DNA from: a bacterium
Lineage (GTDB): Bacteria; Cyanobacteriota; Vampirovibrionia; Gastranaerophilales; Gastranaerophilaceae
Direction: 5' to 3'
DNA length: 64,000 bases
Assembly: GCA_017396025.1 (NCBI GenBank)
Contig: JAFQNF010000037.1
Span: 1-64,000, forward strand
A program made the position numbers and the translations under genes. The notes under the pieces were generated by a model. That model was given only the letters and a program-made list of their open reading frames with translations, was not told the DNA's origin and did no database searches. Below, in pieces: positions 35,301 through 44,631 of this stretch (position 1 is the stretch's first letter; each line of letters begins with the position of its first letter).

Positions 35301-35817
35301 GCGCCTTATCAATTCTTCTATTGAAATCAGCAATACCTGCAATTTCATCAATAATCTTACGTCTTTCAACAGTTGAGCAGTTTGTAATGCTCATAACATC
35401 ACCTTGCATCATAACGTTATAACTGTTTGGAGTAATGCGATATTTTTCAAGGCGTGTATGAATCTCAGTTAAAGTTGAAACTTGGTCGTTTAAGTAATAA
35501 ACACTGTTAAACCCTTGAGATGATTTTCTAATTTTTCTTCCAACGCTAATTGGTTCTTCTTCGCCATTTTCAGGCTCAAAAACAACCTTAACAAACGCTT
35601 CATTCCTTTTTGTGTGGGTAGAGATAAAGTCTGATAGCTGTTCTGTACGCAAATTTCTAGCACTAGCCAGACCTAGCGCAAACAAAATACTATCAATGAT
35701 ATTACTTTTCCCCGAACCATTTGGCCCCGATATCGTAGTGAAGCCCTTTAAAAACGGGATAGTCATATCATTTGCAAAAGATTTAAAGTTGTCGACTTGT
35801 AATTCTTTTATATACAT
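32320..35817 (-). CDS. smc: Chromosome segregation protein SMC
   Basis: The SMC ATPase that forms the condensin core. 1165 residues, typical. Walker A is GPNGSGKSNIID (31-42). A long coiled coil (about 170-490) leads to the hinge (about 500-660, VAMGGRMKNIVVD, GAITGGDRRDTG). The return coil reaches about 1010, then the signature LGALSGGEKSLTALAF and Walker B YALDEVDANLDG. It is the first gene of the smc-scpA-scpB operon. Having all three genes adjacent is not universal, and makes this a complete condensin operon. Confidence 0.98.
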   Translation of the reverse strand: MYIKELQVDNFKSFANDMTIPFLKGFTTISGPNGSGKSNIIDSILFALGLASARNLRTEQLSDFISTHTKRNEAFVKVVFEPENGEEEPISVGRKIRKSSQGFNSVYYLNDQVSTLTEIHTRLEKYRITPNSYNVMMQGDVMSITNCSTVERRKIIDEIAGIADFNRRIDKAQEELLTVEERVENANLILTEIESSIERLAQEKETALKYQKLKTEKFQLESQITTVKYFDIKRNLELAHQNILEFNKKKKEEENNLKKLEDSLLEIKQRYKEISELVKSNGEAEQIETKKQLEELKGQISRKNLAISSVEKTIHDNLKTIENSKNGIDNHKEKIEKINLKIEEKKAEIASIEENIKIQEAELQKILEEVSGLNKNADKQIEERNNLKKELEKLKEDEWNIKSETIPLETELASCKKDIENAKKSLAELTAFKANFKDNKDKLQIQVEELTKEQADYKLAQENVMYNLDKNKNELSDLMHDIQMAQRKIITIEAQKSAYEEVNLGRAIDSILKAKIRGVHAPLLQLGSVDKEYSTALEVAMGGRMKNIVVDDVDVARTCIDYLKSARAGSATFLPLDKMKPAPSSLKLPKEKGVIDYAINLIDFDDKYLDAFFYALGDTLIVEDYDCAKRLIGKFRLVTLDGSLFEKSGAITGGDRRDTGLKFSQNQDEELNKYKTRFAELQKQYQALEATRKELEAKQEKIRANYSNTMTALNGAKIELNNLNNNSQNNEQRIEEYNKTIKENEPKVQAIEKKLEKYEEKMVDLNDKMLVLQDKIAEIESKMTEGELKKLKEMTAAIENQIKEYQNKILKCNNEISEANRDIDFNKELIKAKEEQIQRLLKDNEIGAQDKVKYAEEIKEIEVKAAELEEKIKTLGEKLLELQKQRDLVQEELLAAENNKNKITNEIERIGEQVEAFKARRRELEPQLEEIREELKNNDVDINALVPTEVSTEEITNKIQRLQKRMEEMEPVNMLAIQAYDEVKARQEEKKAQIETLTNERKQILEKMSGYEQIKKETFMKTYNNINDNFIEIFGKLSDGEGKLLLENPENPFEGGLTIQAQLRDKQKQKLGALSGGEKSLTALAFVFAIQKYLPAPFYALDEVDANLDGINVEKLADIIQEQAKNTQFIVVSHRKPMIESANRTIGVTQKERGKTKVTGVKFRD

Positions 35818-35850
35818 TAAATTTGATGGTACCCTAATCTAGATACATTT

Positions 35851-35879
35851 ATTACACAACAAATAAACATAATAGTCAA
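35851..35879 (-). promoter_or_regulatory. Predicted promoter of the smc operon
   Basis: TTGACT (35874-35879), a 17-nt spacer and TGTAAT (35851-35856) on the minus strand, 34 bp upstream of the smc ATG. Confidence 0.6.
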
Positions 35880-35982
35880 AAACATTACATAATATTAATG
35901 TTTGTAAAAAAAGACTAAAAATCAAACTATTTTAATAAGACAACGGGAACTATGATATAAGTGTTCTATTTTGGAGAAATCA

Positions 35983-38900
35983 GTGGATTTTATCAACCCC
36001 AATTTCGAAATTAGAAATAAAAATTCAAATTCGGATAATAAAAAAGACATAAAGAAAAAACAGGATATTTCCGCTGGAAAAAATATCCAAACAAACCTTG
36101 CAAAACCAAGTGGTAAATTATTACAAGCATATAACAAAATATCATTTAAAGGAGATACTTTAACAAACCTACGAAATAAACACCAAAATGTTTTTAGCAA
36201 ATTTAAAAATCCCAACGCTTGGAATCATTTTAGAAATACTTTATGCGCCGAATACTCAGATGCAGAAATAGATGCCCTACTTAACGAAATTTCTTCTAGA
36301 AGAATAGAAGATAGTTCTGTTTGCAATAAATTTTTATCCCTAATAAACATTAATAATGTAGAAAATATTACATATGGTGATGGCATTCAAGACCCTATCA
36401 CAAAAAGAGCAAAGACAATTAATATACCCAGAGCATTAACTCCAATAGAAGCAAAAGAGTTAATTGTAAATAGACTTACAAAAAATTCAAATATTGAAAG
36501 ATATTTTAATTTAGTTGATGATGAAGAGCTTATGCCAGACATTGCAATAAACATAATTAAGTATGACATTAATGACAAAGACAAAATCAGAATAGAAAAC
36601 TTATCAAATGAATTATTTAAAAATAATCGCAAATTGTCAAAAGATGAAATTATGACTTGCCTAGCTTTTAGCTTAGATAAGACTGAAAATATACAAGATT
36701 TTATAGATAGATTAGAAAAAGACTATAGTGGAAAGAAGCTGGATTTATTCGAAGCTGCTTTATGCACAGTTCATAATTTAGATGACGGCAAAACAGAACG
36801 ATTTTTTGAATTAAAATCAAAACAATTACCTTATAAAAAAGAAGATGGAACAGATGATATTTACACTCTATCTTCACAAGAAGCTGTTTTGTGTGCAAAA
36901 GAAGAATTAGATGAAGATGAATTAAAAAGATATGCAGAACTTAAAAATAAGCCATTTATGTATACATCTGTGAGAGACCACAATTCTTCTAAAGTGCTAA
37001 GCTCAGAGTTAATAATAAGCTACATAAAAAATAAAAATTCAAATGAAGAAATAGCACAATTAGCAAAATATGACTTCAAAGATTTTAGGCAATATGAAGA
37101 CTTCAAATCAATGCTAAAAGTTTATGGTTTTAAAGATGAAAAAAATGTGCGTGATTTGGTTAAACAAAACATATCTTATATTGCAAAATTACAAGACAAA
37201 AATGGCAAGAATATTTTTAAAGGCAAAAATGGAGAATTTATTCTTCATAAGTTTAAAATTTCACAACTTACTCCAATAAGAATATACCAATTAACTTCAT
37301 CACAAGCACAAGATTATATTAAAATTTTAACAATTTTAAAATCAATGCCTAATCGTAAACAATACGAAATTTTTCATATTGCCGCTAAATTAGCAAAACT
37401 GCAGGATGGAAATGGCAACAATATTCTAAAAGAAGAAAATGGTGAATTTAACTTTTGTGAATTTAGTTTTGAAGATATTCAAGCAATAAGTAATTATAGA
37501 TTAACTTCATCACAGGTACAAGATTATATACAAATTCGAACTATTATAGAGTCAACTCCTAGTTATCAAAAAGAACTTAGCTGGAGAGAACGTATGGGGT
37601 TTATAGGATCAAATGATCCTATAAGAAAAAAAGAATACTTGGCAGGTTGTGCTCGTGCAAAAAAAGAAGATATTTCAACTCTTGCAGCTCAATTGGCAAG
37701 ACTACAAGATGAAAATGGAAACAATATTTTCAAAAAAGAAAATGGTGAATTTAAATTTGATGAATTTAGTTTTAAAGATATTCAAGCAATAAGCAATTAT
37801 AGATTAACTTCCGCCGAACTTCAGGATTATATAAAACTTAAAAAATCTCACAATTTTAAAAGTTCCTCAATTGCCAAATTAACAAAATTACAAGATGAAA
37901 ATGGAAAAAATATTTTCAAAAAAGAAAACGGTGAATTTGATTTTGGCAACTTTAATGAAAATGATTTTGATGCAATAATGATAAATGAATTAACTGCATC
38001 GCAAGTGAAAGATTATAAACAAATCGTATCTATTTTAAAATCAATGCCTTATGAATGGTTGCGAGTTGAACTTGTTGCTGCTGAACTAGCAAAGCTACAA
38101 GATGAAAATAAAAAAAATATTTTCCAAGAAGAAAATGGTGAATTTGATTTTAATGGATTTACTTATGAAGAAATCGAAGAAATAGGGGAATATAAGTTTA
38201 CTGTATCACAGTGGCAAGATTTTAAATTTACCAGATCACAATTTCAAGACTTTAAACAAATTTTGCCCATTTTAAAATCAAAGTTTAAAAATATTGATGT
38301 TCTTAATGTTGCAGGAGGATTAGCCAAGTTTCAAGATGAAAATGAAAACAATGTTTTCAAAAAAGAAAATGGTGAATTTGATTTTGATGGATTTACCTAT
38401 GATGACCTTGAATTAATGGGTAGATATAAATTAACTGCAATACAATTGCAAGATTATAGACAAATATTACCTATTTTAAAATCAAGATCCAAGAATATGC
38501 ATGTTCCAGACCTTGCTGCAGAATTATCAAAACTACAGGATGAAAATGGTAATAATATTTTCAAAAAAGGAAATGGCGAATTTGATTTTAAAGGATTTAG
38601 TTATAGTGACCTTGAAAAAATCGTTGATAAAAATAAATTGTCATCTCAATACGACAAAAACTATAGATATCTAACGACAACATTAGGTATAGACCCAGAA
38701 AATGCAGTCTTTATAGCCAAAAATGAAGACCTAATGGCTAAGTTTAGATTAGTTGACCCAAATATATTCTGGCAAGGAGCTACGGGTGAGGACAAACAAA
38801 TATTTGATTTATTTAATTCCATTCTAGTATCTGATAATATCGATGGAACAAAGATAAAAAGAAATGATTTTTATTCTTTACCAGAAGAACATACTTTTAA

Positions 38901-39906
38901 CAATGGTACTTTAAGTTTCAATCCAACTGATTCACAAAAACAAGGATATAGTGTTGCATTACAAAAAGCTAGTAAAAACTCAACACCTATTATGATTGTT
39001 AAAAATCAAAATGGGGAAAAAGAAAATTATATTGCATATGATGGTACAATCGCGCTTTTAAGACCATTACAAGCACTTAGTAATGAACAGAAAAAAGCAC
39101 TCAATATCGATTTATCCACTCATCCTTATTTTTCTATTGAAGAAATAAATGCACTTGAAGAAGCTACAAGACACTTTATCGTCGATATTATAGAAGAAAA
39201 TGGTGAATGTATTATTTCTAAAGGCATTGATGGAATTTCAGAACCATTTATTGGTGAAACTCTTGATACTGAAGCTACAAAAAATAAATACAAAAATATT
39301 TTAAGTAGATTACATAACAATAGTAATTCACAAAATATAACTATTGAAAATATATTAAGATTAATGCCAAAAGATGCAATGATTCAAATTAAGCCATATG
39401 CAACTTCTAAATCTAGTCATGATATTTTATACTCTATTTCTGCAGAATGGGAAGACAAAGATGGTAAAGAGTGGCAATTACGTGTTCATAGCCACGATTT
39501 AAAATTTGCAGATAATGGTAAATCTTGGATTTACAGACTTGGTTACCAAGACTCAAATTCATTGGAGCCATTGTTTTATGATAATAATCAAAATGATTTT
39601 ATTGCAGGAAGTAAAAACCCACACACACATATCTTTATAAATTCTCCACAAGAATATAAAAGTAAACTAATTTCTAATCCTTATTTCCAAAAAGCAATTA
39701 GAAATATCAGTATTTCATTTAATAAAACCCAATACATCAACAAGATTGCAGATGAGCTAAATATCCACGAAACAGACAACGAACTAAAGAAAAACAAAAT
39801 TATTGAAAAATGCCAACAAAATACTGGTTACTATTACAAATACAAAAAAGTTGTTGATGGTTTATTAAATGAAAAAGGTCTACCACCGTTAGATAAAACA
39901 TCTTAA
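35983..39906 (+). CDS. Large protein of unknown function with degenerate tandem repeats
   Basis: 1307 residues from a GTG at 35983, chosen because GGAG lies 6 nt upstream. The alternative TTG at 35971 overlaps that site. There is no signal peptide or membrane segment; it is rich in Lys/Asn/Asp/Glu. ISFKG (about 49-53) is the motif shared with other proteins here. Residues from about 400 to 890 contain seven copies of L..LQDENG.NIFKKENGEF with a following [ST]..Q.qDY box, at irregular spacings of about 62-101 residues. The C-terminal 250 residues hold a differently composed domain with RVHSHDLKF and PHTHIFI. I do not recognise any family; effector, adhesin and scaffold roles are all possible. 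It is divergent from smc and no terminator is visible. Confidence 0.7.
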   Translation: MDFINPNFEIRNKNSNSDNKKDIKKKQDISAGKNIQTNLAKPSGKLLQAYNKISFKGDTLTNLRNKHQNVFSKFKNPNAWNHFRNTLCAEYSDAEIDALLNEISSRRIEDSSVCNKFLSLININNVENITYGDGIQDPITKRAKTINIPRALTPIEAKELIVNRLTKNSNIERYFNLVDDEELMPDIAINIIKYDINDKDKIRIENLSNELFKNNRKLSKDEIMTCLAFSLDKTENIQDFIDRLEKDYSGKKLDLFEAALCTVHNLDDGKTERFFELKSKQLPYKKEDGTDDIYTLSSQEAVLCAKEELDEDELKRYAELKNKPFMYTSVRDHNSSKVLSSELIISYIKNKNSNEEIAQLAKYDFKDFRQYEDFKSMLKVYGFKDEKNVRDLVKQNISYIAKLQDKNGKNIFKGKNGEFILHKFKISQLTPIRIYQLTSSQAQDYIKILTILKSMPNRKQYEIFHIAAKLAKLQDGNGNNILKEENGEFNFCEFSFEDIQAISNYRLTSSQVQDYIQIRTIIESTPSYQKELSWRERMGFIGSNDPIRKKEYLAGCARAKKEDISTLAAQLARLQDENGNNIFKKENGEFKFDEFSFKDIQAISNYRLTSAELQDYIKLKKSHNFKSSSIAKLTKLQDENGKNIFKKENGEFDFGNFNENDFDAIMINELTASQVKDYKQIVSILKSMPYEWLRVELVAAELAKLQDENKKNIFQEENGEFDFNGFTYEEIEEIGEYKFTVSQWQDFKFTRSQFQDFKQILPILKSKFKNIDVLNVAGGLAKFQDENENNVFKKENGEFDFDGFTYDDLELMGRYKLTAIQLQDYRQILPILKSRSKNMHVPDLAAELSKLQDENGNNIFKKGNGEFDFKGFSYSDLEKIVDKNKLSSQYDKNYRYLTTTLGIDPENAVFIAKNEDLMAKFRLVDPNIFWQGATGEDKQIFDLFNSILVSDNIDGTKIKRNDFYSLPEEHTFNNGTLSFNPTDSQKQGYSVALQKASKNSTPIMIVKNQNGEKENYIAYDGTIALLRPLQALSNEQKKALNIDLSTHPYFSIEEINALEEATRHFIVDIIEENGECIISKGIDGISEPFIGETLDTEATKNKYKNILSRLHNNSNSQNITIENILRLMPKDAMIQIKPYATSKSSHDILYSISAEWEDKDGKEWQLRVHSHDLKFADNGKSWIYRLGYQDSNSLEPLFYDNNQNDFIAGSKNPHTHIFINSPQEYKSKLISNPYFQKAIRNISISFNKTQYINKIADELNIHETDNELKKNKIIEKCQQNTGYYYKYKKVVDGLLNEKGLPPLDKTS
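37185..38640 (+). repeat. Seven degenerate in-frame repeats inside the 1307-residue gene
   Basis: KLQD-type cores lie near 37187, 37396, 37699, 37886, 38091, 38326 and 38530, each followed by an NIFK..NGEF block. Copies 3 and 4 are closest in sequence. The variable intervals (about 187-303 bp) suggest old duplications with later indels. Confidence 0.85.
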
Positions 39907-39989
39907 TTTTATTATAAATATTGTAAAAATATTCCTCAAAACCTAAAAAAGTAATATACTATTACTATATAGGTTTTTGGAGTAATTAA

Positions 39990-41084
39990 ATGAGCGAATA
40001 CACAATAGATACACTATTAAAAAAGGCAATTGAACTTGGCGCATCAGACTTGCACTTTATTGTAGGTGAAGTTCCATCATTCCGTATTGATGGCAAAATA
40101 ATGAAATCAAAACTACCACCAGTTACAGAACAAGATATGATTGATGCTATTGATTCAATGGCACCTGTTGCAATGAGAGATAAAATTTTCCGTTCATATG
40201 ACTCTGACTTTCCATATGAAATTGAAAACGTATCTCGTTTCAGGGTAAACCTTGCAATGTCATTTGGCCATCATTCAATGACAGTCCGTATGATTCCATA
40301 TGACATTCCTCAAATTGCTCAACTTAATTTACCGCAAAACATTGAAAAATTAACTCAATTTGACAATGGTATTGTTTTAATTACTGGAGCGACTGGTAGT
40401 GGTAAATCAACAACTATTGCTTCAATTTTAGACCACATAAACAATACACAGAAAAAGCACATTGTAACTATTGAAGACCCTATTGAATACATTTATAAAA
40501 GCAAAAAAGCTATATTTACACAAAGACAAATTGGTATCGACACCGCTGATTATATAGATGGTTTAAAATTTGCTTTAAGACAAGACCCAGATGTTATATT
40601 AATCGGCGAAATAAGAGATATGGAGACTGTTCAAAGTGCTCTTCACGCGGCAGAAACTGGTCACTTGGTATTTGCAACACTTCACACATTCAATGCAATT
40701 CAAACAATACACCGTATATTAAGCTTCTTCCCACCATCAGAAAGAGATGCCGTAAGAAGCCAATTTGCAACAGTATTTAGAGGATCCATTTCACAAAAAT
40801 TGTTACCAAAATCATCTGGTAAAGGAAGAATTCCAGCAGTAGAACTTCTTGTTTCTACACCAACAATTAAAGACTTCATTATGAAAGATGAACTTGAAGA
40901 AATCTACAAATTGGTACAAAAGGGTTCTTATGAAGATATGATTACATTTAATATGTCACTTCACGACCTATACAAAAAAGACTTAATCACAAAAGAGGTT
41001 GCACTAGATAATTCTGACAATGTAAATGAACTTCAACAGTTAATACGTGGTGTATACACTGGTAGCGGAAAAATGGATTATTAA
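39990..41084 (+). CDS. pilT: Type IV pilus retraction ATPase PilT
   Basis: Hexameric ATPase that depolymerises the pilus for twitching; 364 residues, the usual PilT length. Landmarks are the PAS-like N-terminus (ASDLHFIVGEVPSFRIDG), Walker A GATGSGKS (133-140), the Asp box, Walker B DVILIGEIRD (201-210) and the AETGHLV His-box region (221-227). A ribosome-binding site (TTGGAG) precedes the ATG. No pilB or pilC is adjacent; instead it overlaps recO by one base and is followed by deoC. Together with two pilin genes in the window it supports a functional retractable pilus. Confidence 0.96.
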   Translation: MSEYTIDTLLKKAIELGASDLHFIVGEVPSFRIDGKIMKSKLPPVTEQDMIDAIDSMAPVAMRDKIFRSYDSDFPYEIENVSRFRVNLAMSFGHHSMTVRMIPYDIPQIAQLNLPQNIEKLTQFDNGIVLITGATGSGKSTTIASILDHINNTQKKHIVTIEDPIEYIYKSKKAIFTQRQIGIDTADYIDGLKFALRQDPDVILIGEIRDMETVQSALHAAETGHLVFATLHTFNAIQTIHRILSFFPPSERDAVRSQFATVFRGSISQKLLPKSSGKGRIPAVELLVSTPTIKDFIMKDELEEIYKLVQKGSYEDMITFNMSLHDLYKKDLITKEVALDNSDNVNELQQLIRGVYTGSGKMDY

Positions 41085-41848
41085 TGAGGGAACAATTTAC
41101 AACAAACGTTATTAACCTAAAATCATACAATATCAGCGAAGCTGATAAAATTATTGTTATGTATTCAAAAGAAAAAGGGTTAATAAAGGGAGTTGCAAAA
41201 GGCATCAAAAAAACAACAAGCAAACTTGGCGGAAGAATGGATATGCTTGTTGCCAATAAATTAATGCTAAACAAAGGTAAAACGCTTGATACAATTTGCC
41301 AAGCAGAAGCATTAAACACATTTTTTAATCTTAGAAATGATATGAATAAATTATTCTATGCAATGTATTGCAGTGAAATAGTGTCAAATTTTGGCATAGA
41401 AAACGATCCAAATAGCGAAGAAATATACAATTTGTTTTATTCATTTCTAGAAAAACTATCTAATGCCAAAACAAAAGAACAAGCAATGCTAAGTGTTCTA
41501 AAATTTCAAATAAAAATAATGCATATAACTGGTTACTCAATTGAATTAAATGACTGCGTAAAATGTCAAAAAGAACCAAATTCAGAAGAAATTTATTTTT
41601 CAATAGAACAAGGTGGTATATTATGCAAAGATTGTGCTATCGATGTATGCAAAAAAATTAAAATTCCACAAAAAATAAAAGAATTCTTAAACACAATCTT
41701 AAAAGAGGATTTTAATACACAAACAAAATATGATGATTTGGTAACAGAAAAAATATGCGATATTTGCATAAACCTATTAAAAAATTATATTGAATATTAT
41801 TCACCAAAAAGATTTAAAACAACGCAAATGCTGGAAAGTATAAGGTAA
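41084..41848 (+). CDS. recO: DNA repair protein RecO
   Basis: 254 residues. RecO works with RecR/RecF to load RecA on gapped DNA. The N-terminal OB fold has VINLKSYNISEADKIIVMYS.EKGLIKGVAKG and the typical LGGRMD. The helical domain carries a zinc-binding set: CVKC (about 159-162) and CKDC (about 182-185). Both CxxC pairs are intact, as in the zinc-containing RecO subgroup. Its ATG overlaps the pilT stop by one base, so it is translationally coupled to a pilus gene. Confidence 0.93.
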   Translation: MREQFTTNVINLKSYNISEADKIIVMYSKEKGLIKGVAKGIKKTTSKLGGRMDMLVANKLMLNKGKTLDTICQAEALNTFFNLRNDMNKLFYAMYCSEIVSNFGIENDPNSEEIYNLFYSFLEKLSNAKTKEQAMLSVLKFQIKIMHITGYSIELNDCVKCQKEPNSEEIYFSIEQGGILCKDCAIDVCKKIKIPQKIKEFLNTILKEDFNTQTKYDDLVTEKICDICINLLKNYIEYYSPKRFKTTQMLESIR

Positions 41849-41851
41849 ACT

Positions 41852-42499
41852 ATGGATTTAAAACAATATATTGAACACACATTATTAAAACAAGACGCAA
41901 CAAAAGAAGATTTAGAAAAATTATTACTAGAAGCAAAAATTAATAATTTCAAAGGTGTTTGTGTTAATGGTTGCAACGTTAAAACTGCAAAAAATTACTT
42001 GAAAGATACCCAAGTTAAAGTAGTAACAGTTGTTGGATTTCCGCTTGGTTCTTGCATCAGCGAAGTTAAAGCTTTTGAAACCACAAAAGCAATTGAAGAT
42101 GGTGCTGATGAAATAGATATGGTAATCAATGTACAATCTATAAAAGATAAAGATTTTGATTATACTCAACAAGACATTGAAACAGTAAAAAAAGCTTGTG
42201 GAAATATTCCATTAAAAGTAATTATTGAAACAGATCTTTTAACAAAAGAAGAAATTGTTAAAGCATGCGAAATAATAATAAAAGCGGGTGCCGATTTTGC
42301 AAAAACATCAACTGGTTTTGTAGAAAATGGCGTTGGAGCAAAAATTGAAGATATAGCATTGATGAATGAAACATTAAAAGGAAGTAATGTTAAAATCAAA
42401 GCTTCTGGCGGAATTAAAGACAAAGAAAAAGCAATTGCCCTTGTGAATGCTGGTGCAACAAGGCTAGGAACAAGTTCTGGCGTTGAATTAATTAAATAA
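41852..42499 (+). CDS. deoC: Deoxyribose-phosphate aldolase
   Basis: A class I aldolase cleaving 2-deoxyribose-5-phosphate to acetaldehyde and glyceraldehyde-3-phosphate; 215 residues. Landmarks are the N-terminal YIEHTLLKQDATKEDLEKLL, the phosphate/metal region VVGFPLGS, the Schiff-base lysine region KVIIETDLL...FAKTSTGF and KASGGIKD. It starts 3 bp after recO with AGG upstream. The end overlaps the convergent small membrane protein by 8 bp. It probably supports nucleoside salvage. Confidence 0.95.
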   Translation: MDLKQYIEHTLLKQDATKEDLEKLLLEAKINNFKGVCVNGCNVKTAKNYLKDTQVKVVTVVGFPLGSCISEVKAFETTKAIEDGADEIDMVINVQSIKDKDFDYTQQDIETVKKACGNIPLKVIIETDLLTKEEIVKACEIIIKAGADFAKTSTGFVENGVGAKIEDIALMNETLKGSNVKIKASGGIKDKEKAIALVNAGATRLGTSSGVELIK

Positions 42500-42878
42500 G
42501 AGTCACAGGTTGAATATCAAAAGCTGGAGGAGGAATAACCGGTGGAGCAATTATTTTCTTCGCTTGTTCTACTTTCTTTGCAGCTTGATCAATTTTGGTG
42601 TATTTAAAGCTACGTTTCATAGCAAAATACAAAATATCTGCAAATAATATTACACCGATTAAACGTTTTACAGCACTTTTAACTCTTTTTGCCTGAAGTT
42701 CTGTTTTTTCTTTTTCTGTTAAAGTTTTTTCTTTAACATCAACTGGTTTATTTTGAAAAGTATCTATAAGCATTTTCCCATTATTATTTATAACACTTTC
42801 AAGCACATTCGCCTTAAATGTTGGACGTGCTTGAGCTTTATTATAATTTTGTACAGAGGGAGAAAGAGAAACTTGCAT
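42492..42878 (-). CDS. Small membrane protein with N-terminal TFKA motif
   Basis: 128 residues of unknown function. The N-terminus is unstructured and contains RPTFKANV (about 18-25), a variant of the [ST]F.[GA] motif. A charged stretch precedes one hydrophobic segment (about 73-92, VKRLIGVILFADILYFAM), then a basic coiled segment and a Pro-rich end (APPVIPPPAF). It is the last gene of a four-gene minus-strand run beginning at 48176, 10 bp after the GH13 gene. It probably has one membrane pass. Confidence 0.6.
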   Translation of the reverse strand: MQVSLSPSVQNYNKAQARPTFKANVLESVINNNGKMLIDTFQNKPVDVKEKTLTEKEKTELQAKRVKSAVKRLIGVILFADILYFAMKRSFKYTKIDQAAKKVEQAKKIIAPPVIPPPAFDIQPVTLI

Positions 42879-42888
42879 TATAAAATAC

Positions 42889-44631
42889 CTATAATTTTTG
42901 TTTTAAAACCTCTAGACCAGATTTCTCAATATTTGGAGTATTAACTTCAAATAAGTGAATTCTGCCAGGTCCTAAGTCGGTAACGATTGCACCATCTCTA
43001 GTTTGGAACTCACTGTTTTCACCATAAGATTTGAACAAGTTAGATAATCTTTGATTTCCGCTCATACCCGGAACTTCAACCAAACCTGATTGTCTATGGT
43101 TTACATCTCTATTTGCTACAACAACTAATGTTTTACCATTTAAGTGACGAGCAAACGCAATAATTTGATTATTTTTATCTTCACCAACTTTTAATGGAAT
43201 ATAAGAACCTTTTGTTAGAATATCTTGATATTTTTTATTACTTCTAACTTCTAATGTATTTTGCATAAAGTCACCACATTCTGGATGGTCACCAATTAAT
43301 GGTCTTGAGAAGTTAAAGATATCAGGTCTTCCTCTGTGAACAGTACATTCTTCAGAGTCAGTATCTGTTTGTTTATCAGATGTTCCTTCAAAATCATATA
43401 AATAGTCATCACCTGTTTGATAACCATCAAAATAATATGGATTCAACATAGGAAGTGTTGCTTGTAGACCAGAAACTAAGTTTGTAAATGTAACACCACC
43501 ATGGTTCATAATTGAAATGTCATCGTGAGTACCAAATGAACCAATTAAAGATTTACCAGCATCTAAGTTTTGAGACATATCAATGTTTTCTTTTACATAG
43601 TTGTGTAAATCTTGAGCTTTTGTCCATTCATGGAAAATATGATATTGACCATAATAGCTATCAAAGCCAGCTCTTAAAGAATCTTCTGGTCTATCATAAT
43701 TCATGTTTAATTGTGGAGATGCATCTTCGTATGTATAGCTTTCTGCCAACCACGCAAATTCTGGATCTCTAGCACGAGAATAATTAATTAAAATATCCCA
43801 AAATTCAGTAGGTTTTGTTCTAGCTACGTCACTACGAATACCATCAACACCAACATCAATGCATAAGTCTACAAAATCTTTGTGCATTTGTAATAATGCT
43901 GGATTTAACTCACGTTTTGTTTCATCCTTCCAAGGAGAGAACATTCTAATATCGTTCCAACCTTGAGGAGTCTTTGGAGTACCATCTTTTTCAAATGCCA
44001 TCAATTCTGGTCTTGCCAAGAATAAATCATAAGATGCACAACTTGGCAAGTCTAACATAACACTGATGCCGCGTTTATGACACTCGTCACAGAACGCTTT
44101 GAATTCTTCTTTTACAGTTCTTGGATCATTTGGGTCATCTAAAGCTGGGTCTATTTTTAAGAAATCTTCTGGAGCATAAACTGAACCTGCTGTACCCATT
44201 GCATTTGTTTTACCAGGAGGGTTTACAGGTAATACGTGTAATGTATTGATGCCAAGTTTTTTCATTTCATCAAGTCTTTTAACAGCGTTGTTAAATGTAC
44301 CTTTAACATCACCTTCTCTTAAAAGCTCATTACCAACTTTGTCTTCAGCACCCCAATTTCTTATAATAACACCCATTATTGTTGCTTGGTTATTTTGAAA
44401 TCTTGTTCTTAAATTGTTTTTATAAACACCTTGTGTTTGGTTATTATTGACAGAAGAAACTTTAGCAGCAGCAACAACACCTTGATTTTGAAGGAATTGT
44501 TCTAATACATTAGAACCTAAAGACTGAATTTGTCTTGGTTGCGCTGTAGTTACAACAGCAACTGGCTCCGGTGTTTTTTGTACTGGAGTCGATGGAGCTA
44601 CTGTAAGATATCTATCAATATAATTAGCCAT
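42889..44631 (-). CDS. Glycoside hydrolase family 13 protein (alpha-amylase-like)
   Basis: 580 residues. A 75-residue Pro/Thr/Gln-rich N-terminal extension without a signal peptide precedes a GH13 (beta/alpha)8 barrel. Active-site regions are MKKLGINTLHVLPVNPP (beta 2-3), GVDGIRSDVARTKP with the nucleophile Asp, WLAESYTYED with the acid Glu, and GTHDDISI with the third acidic residue. The Glu/Asp set is intact, so activity is likely. The substrate cannot be fixed (starch/glycogen-type alpha-glucan hydrolase or transferase). Its start overlaps the end of the upstream 838-residue membrane protein by 8 bp, indicating translational coupling. Confidence 0.85.
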   Translation of the reverse strand: MANYIDRYLTVAPSTPVQKTPEPVAVVTTAQPRQIQSLGSNVLEQFLQNQGVVAAAKVSSVNNNQTQGVYKNNLRTRFQNNQATIMGVIIRNWGAEDKVGNELLREGDVKGTFNNAVKRLDEMKKLGINTLHVLPVNPPGKTNAMGTAGSVYAPEDFLKIDPALDDPNDPRTVKEEFKAFCDECHKRGISVMLDLPSCASYDLFLARPELMAFEKDGTPKTPQGWNDIRMFSPWKDETKRELNPALLQMHKDFVDLCIDVGVDGIRSDVARTKPTEFWDILINYSRARDPEFAWLAESYTYEDASPQLNMNYDRPEDSLRAGFDSYYGQYHIFHEWTKAQDLHNYVKENIDMSQNLDAGKSLIGSFGTHDDISIMNHGGVTFTNLVSGLQATLPMLNPYYFDGYQTGDDYLYDFEGTSDKQTDTDSEECTVHRGRPDIFNFSRPLIGDHPECGDFMQNTLEVRSNKKYQDILTKGSYIPLKVGEDKNNQIIAFARHLNGKTLVVVANRDVNHRQSGLVEVPGMSGNQRLSNLFKSYGENSEFQTRDGAIVTDLGPGRIHLFEVNTPNIEKSGLEVLKQKL

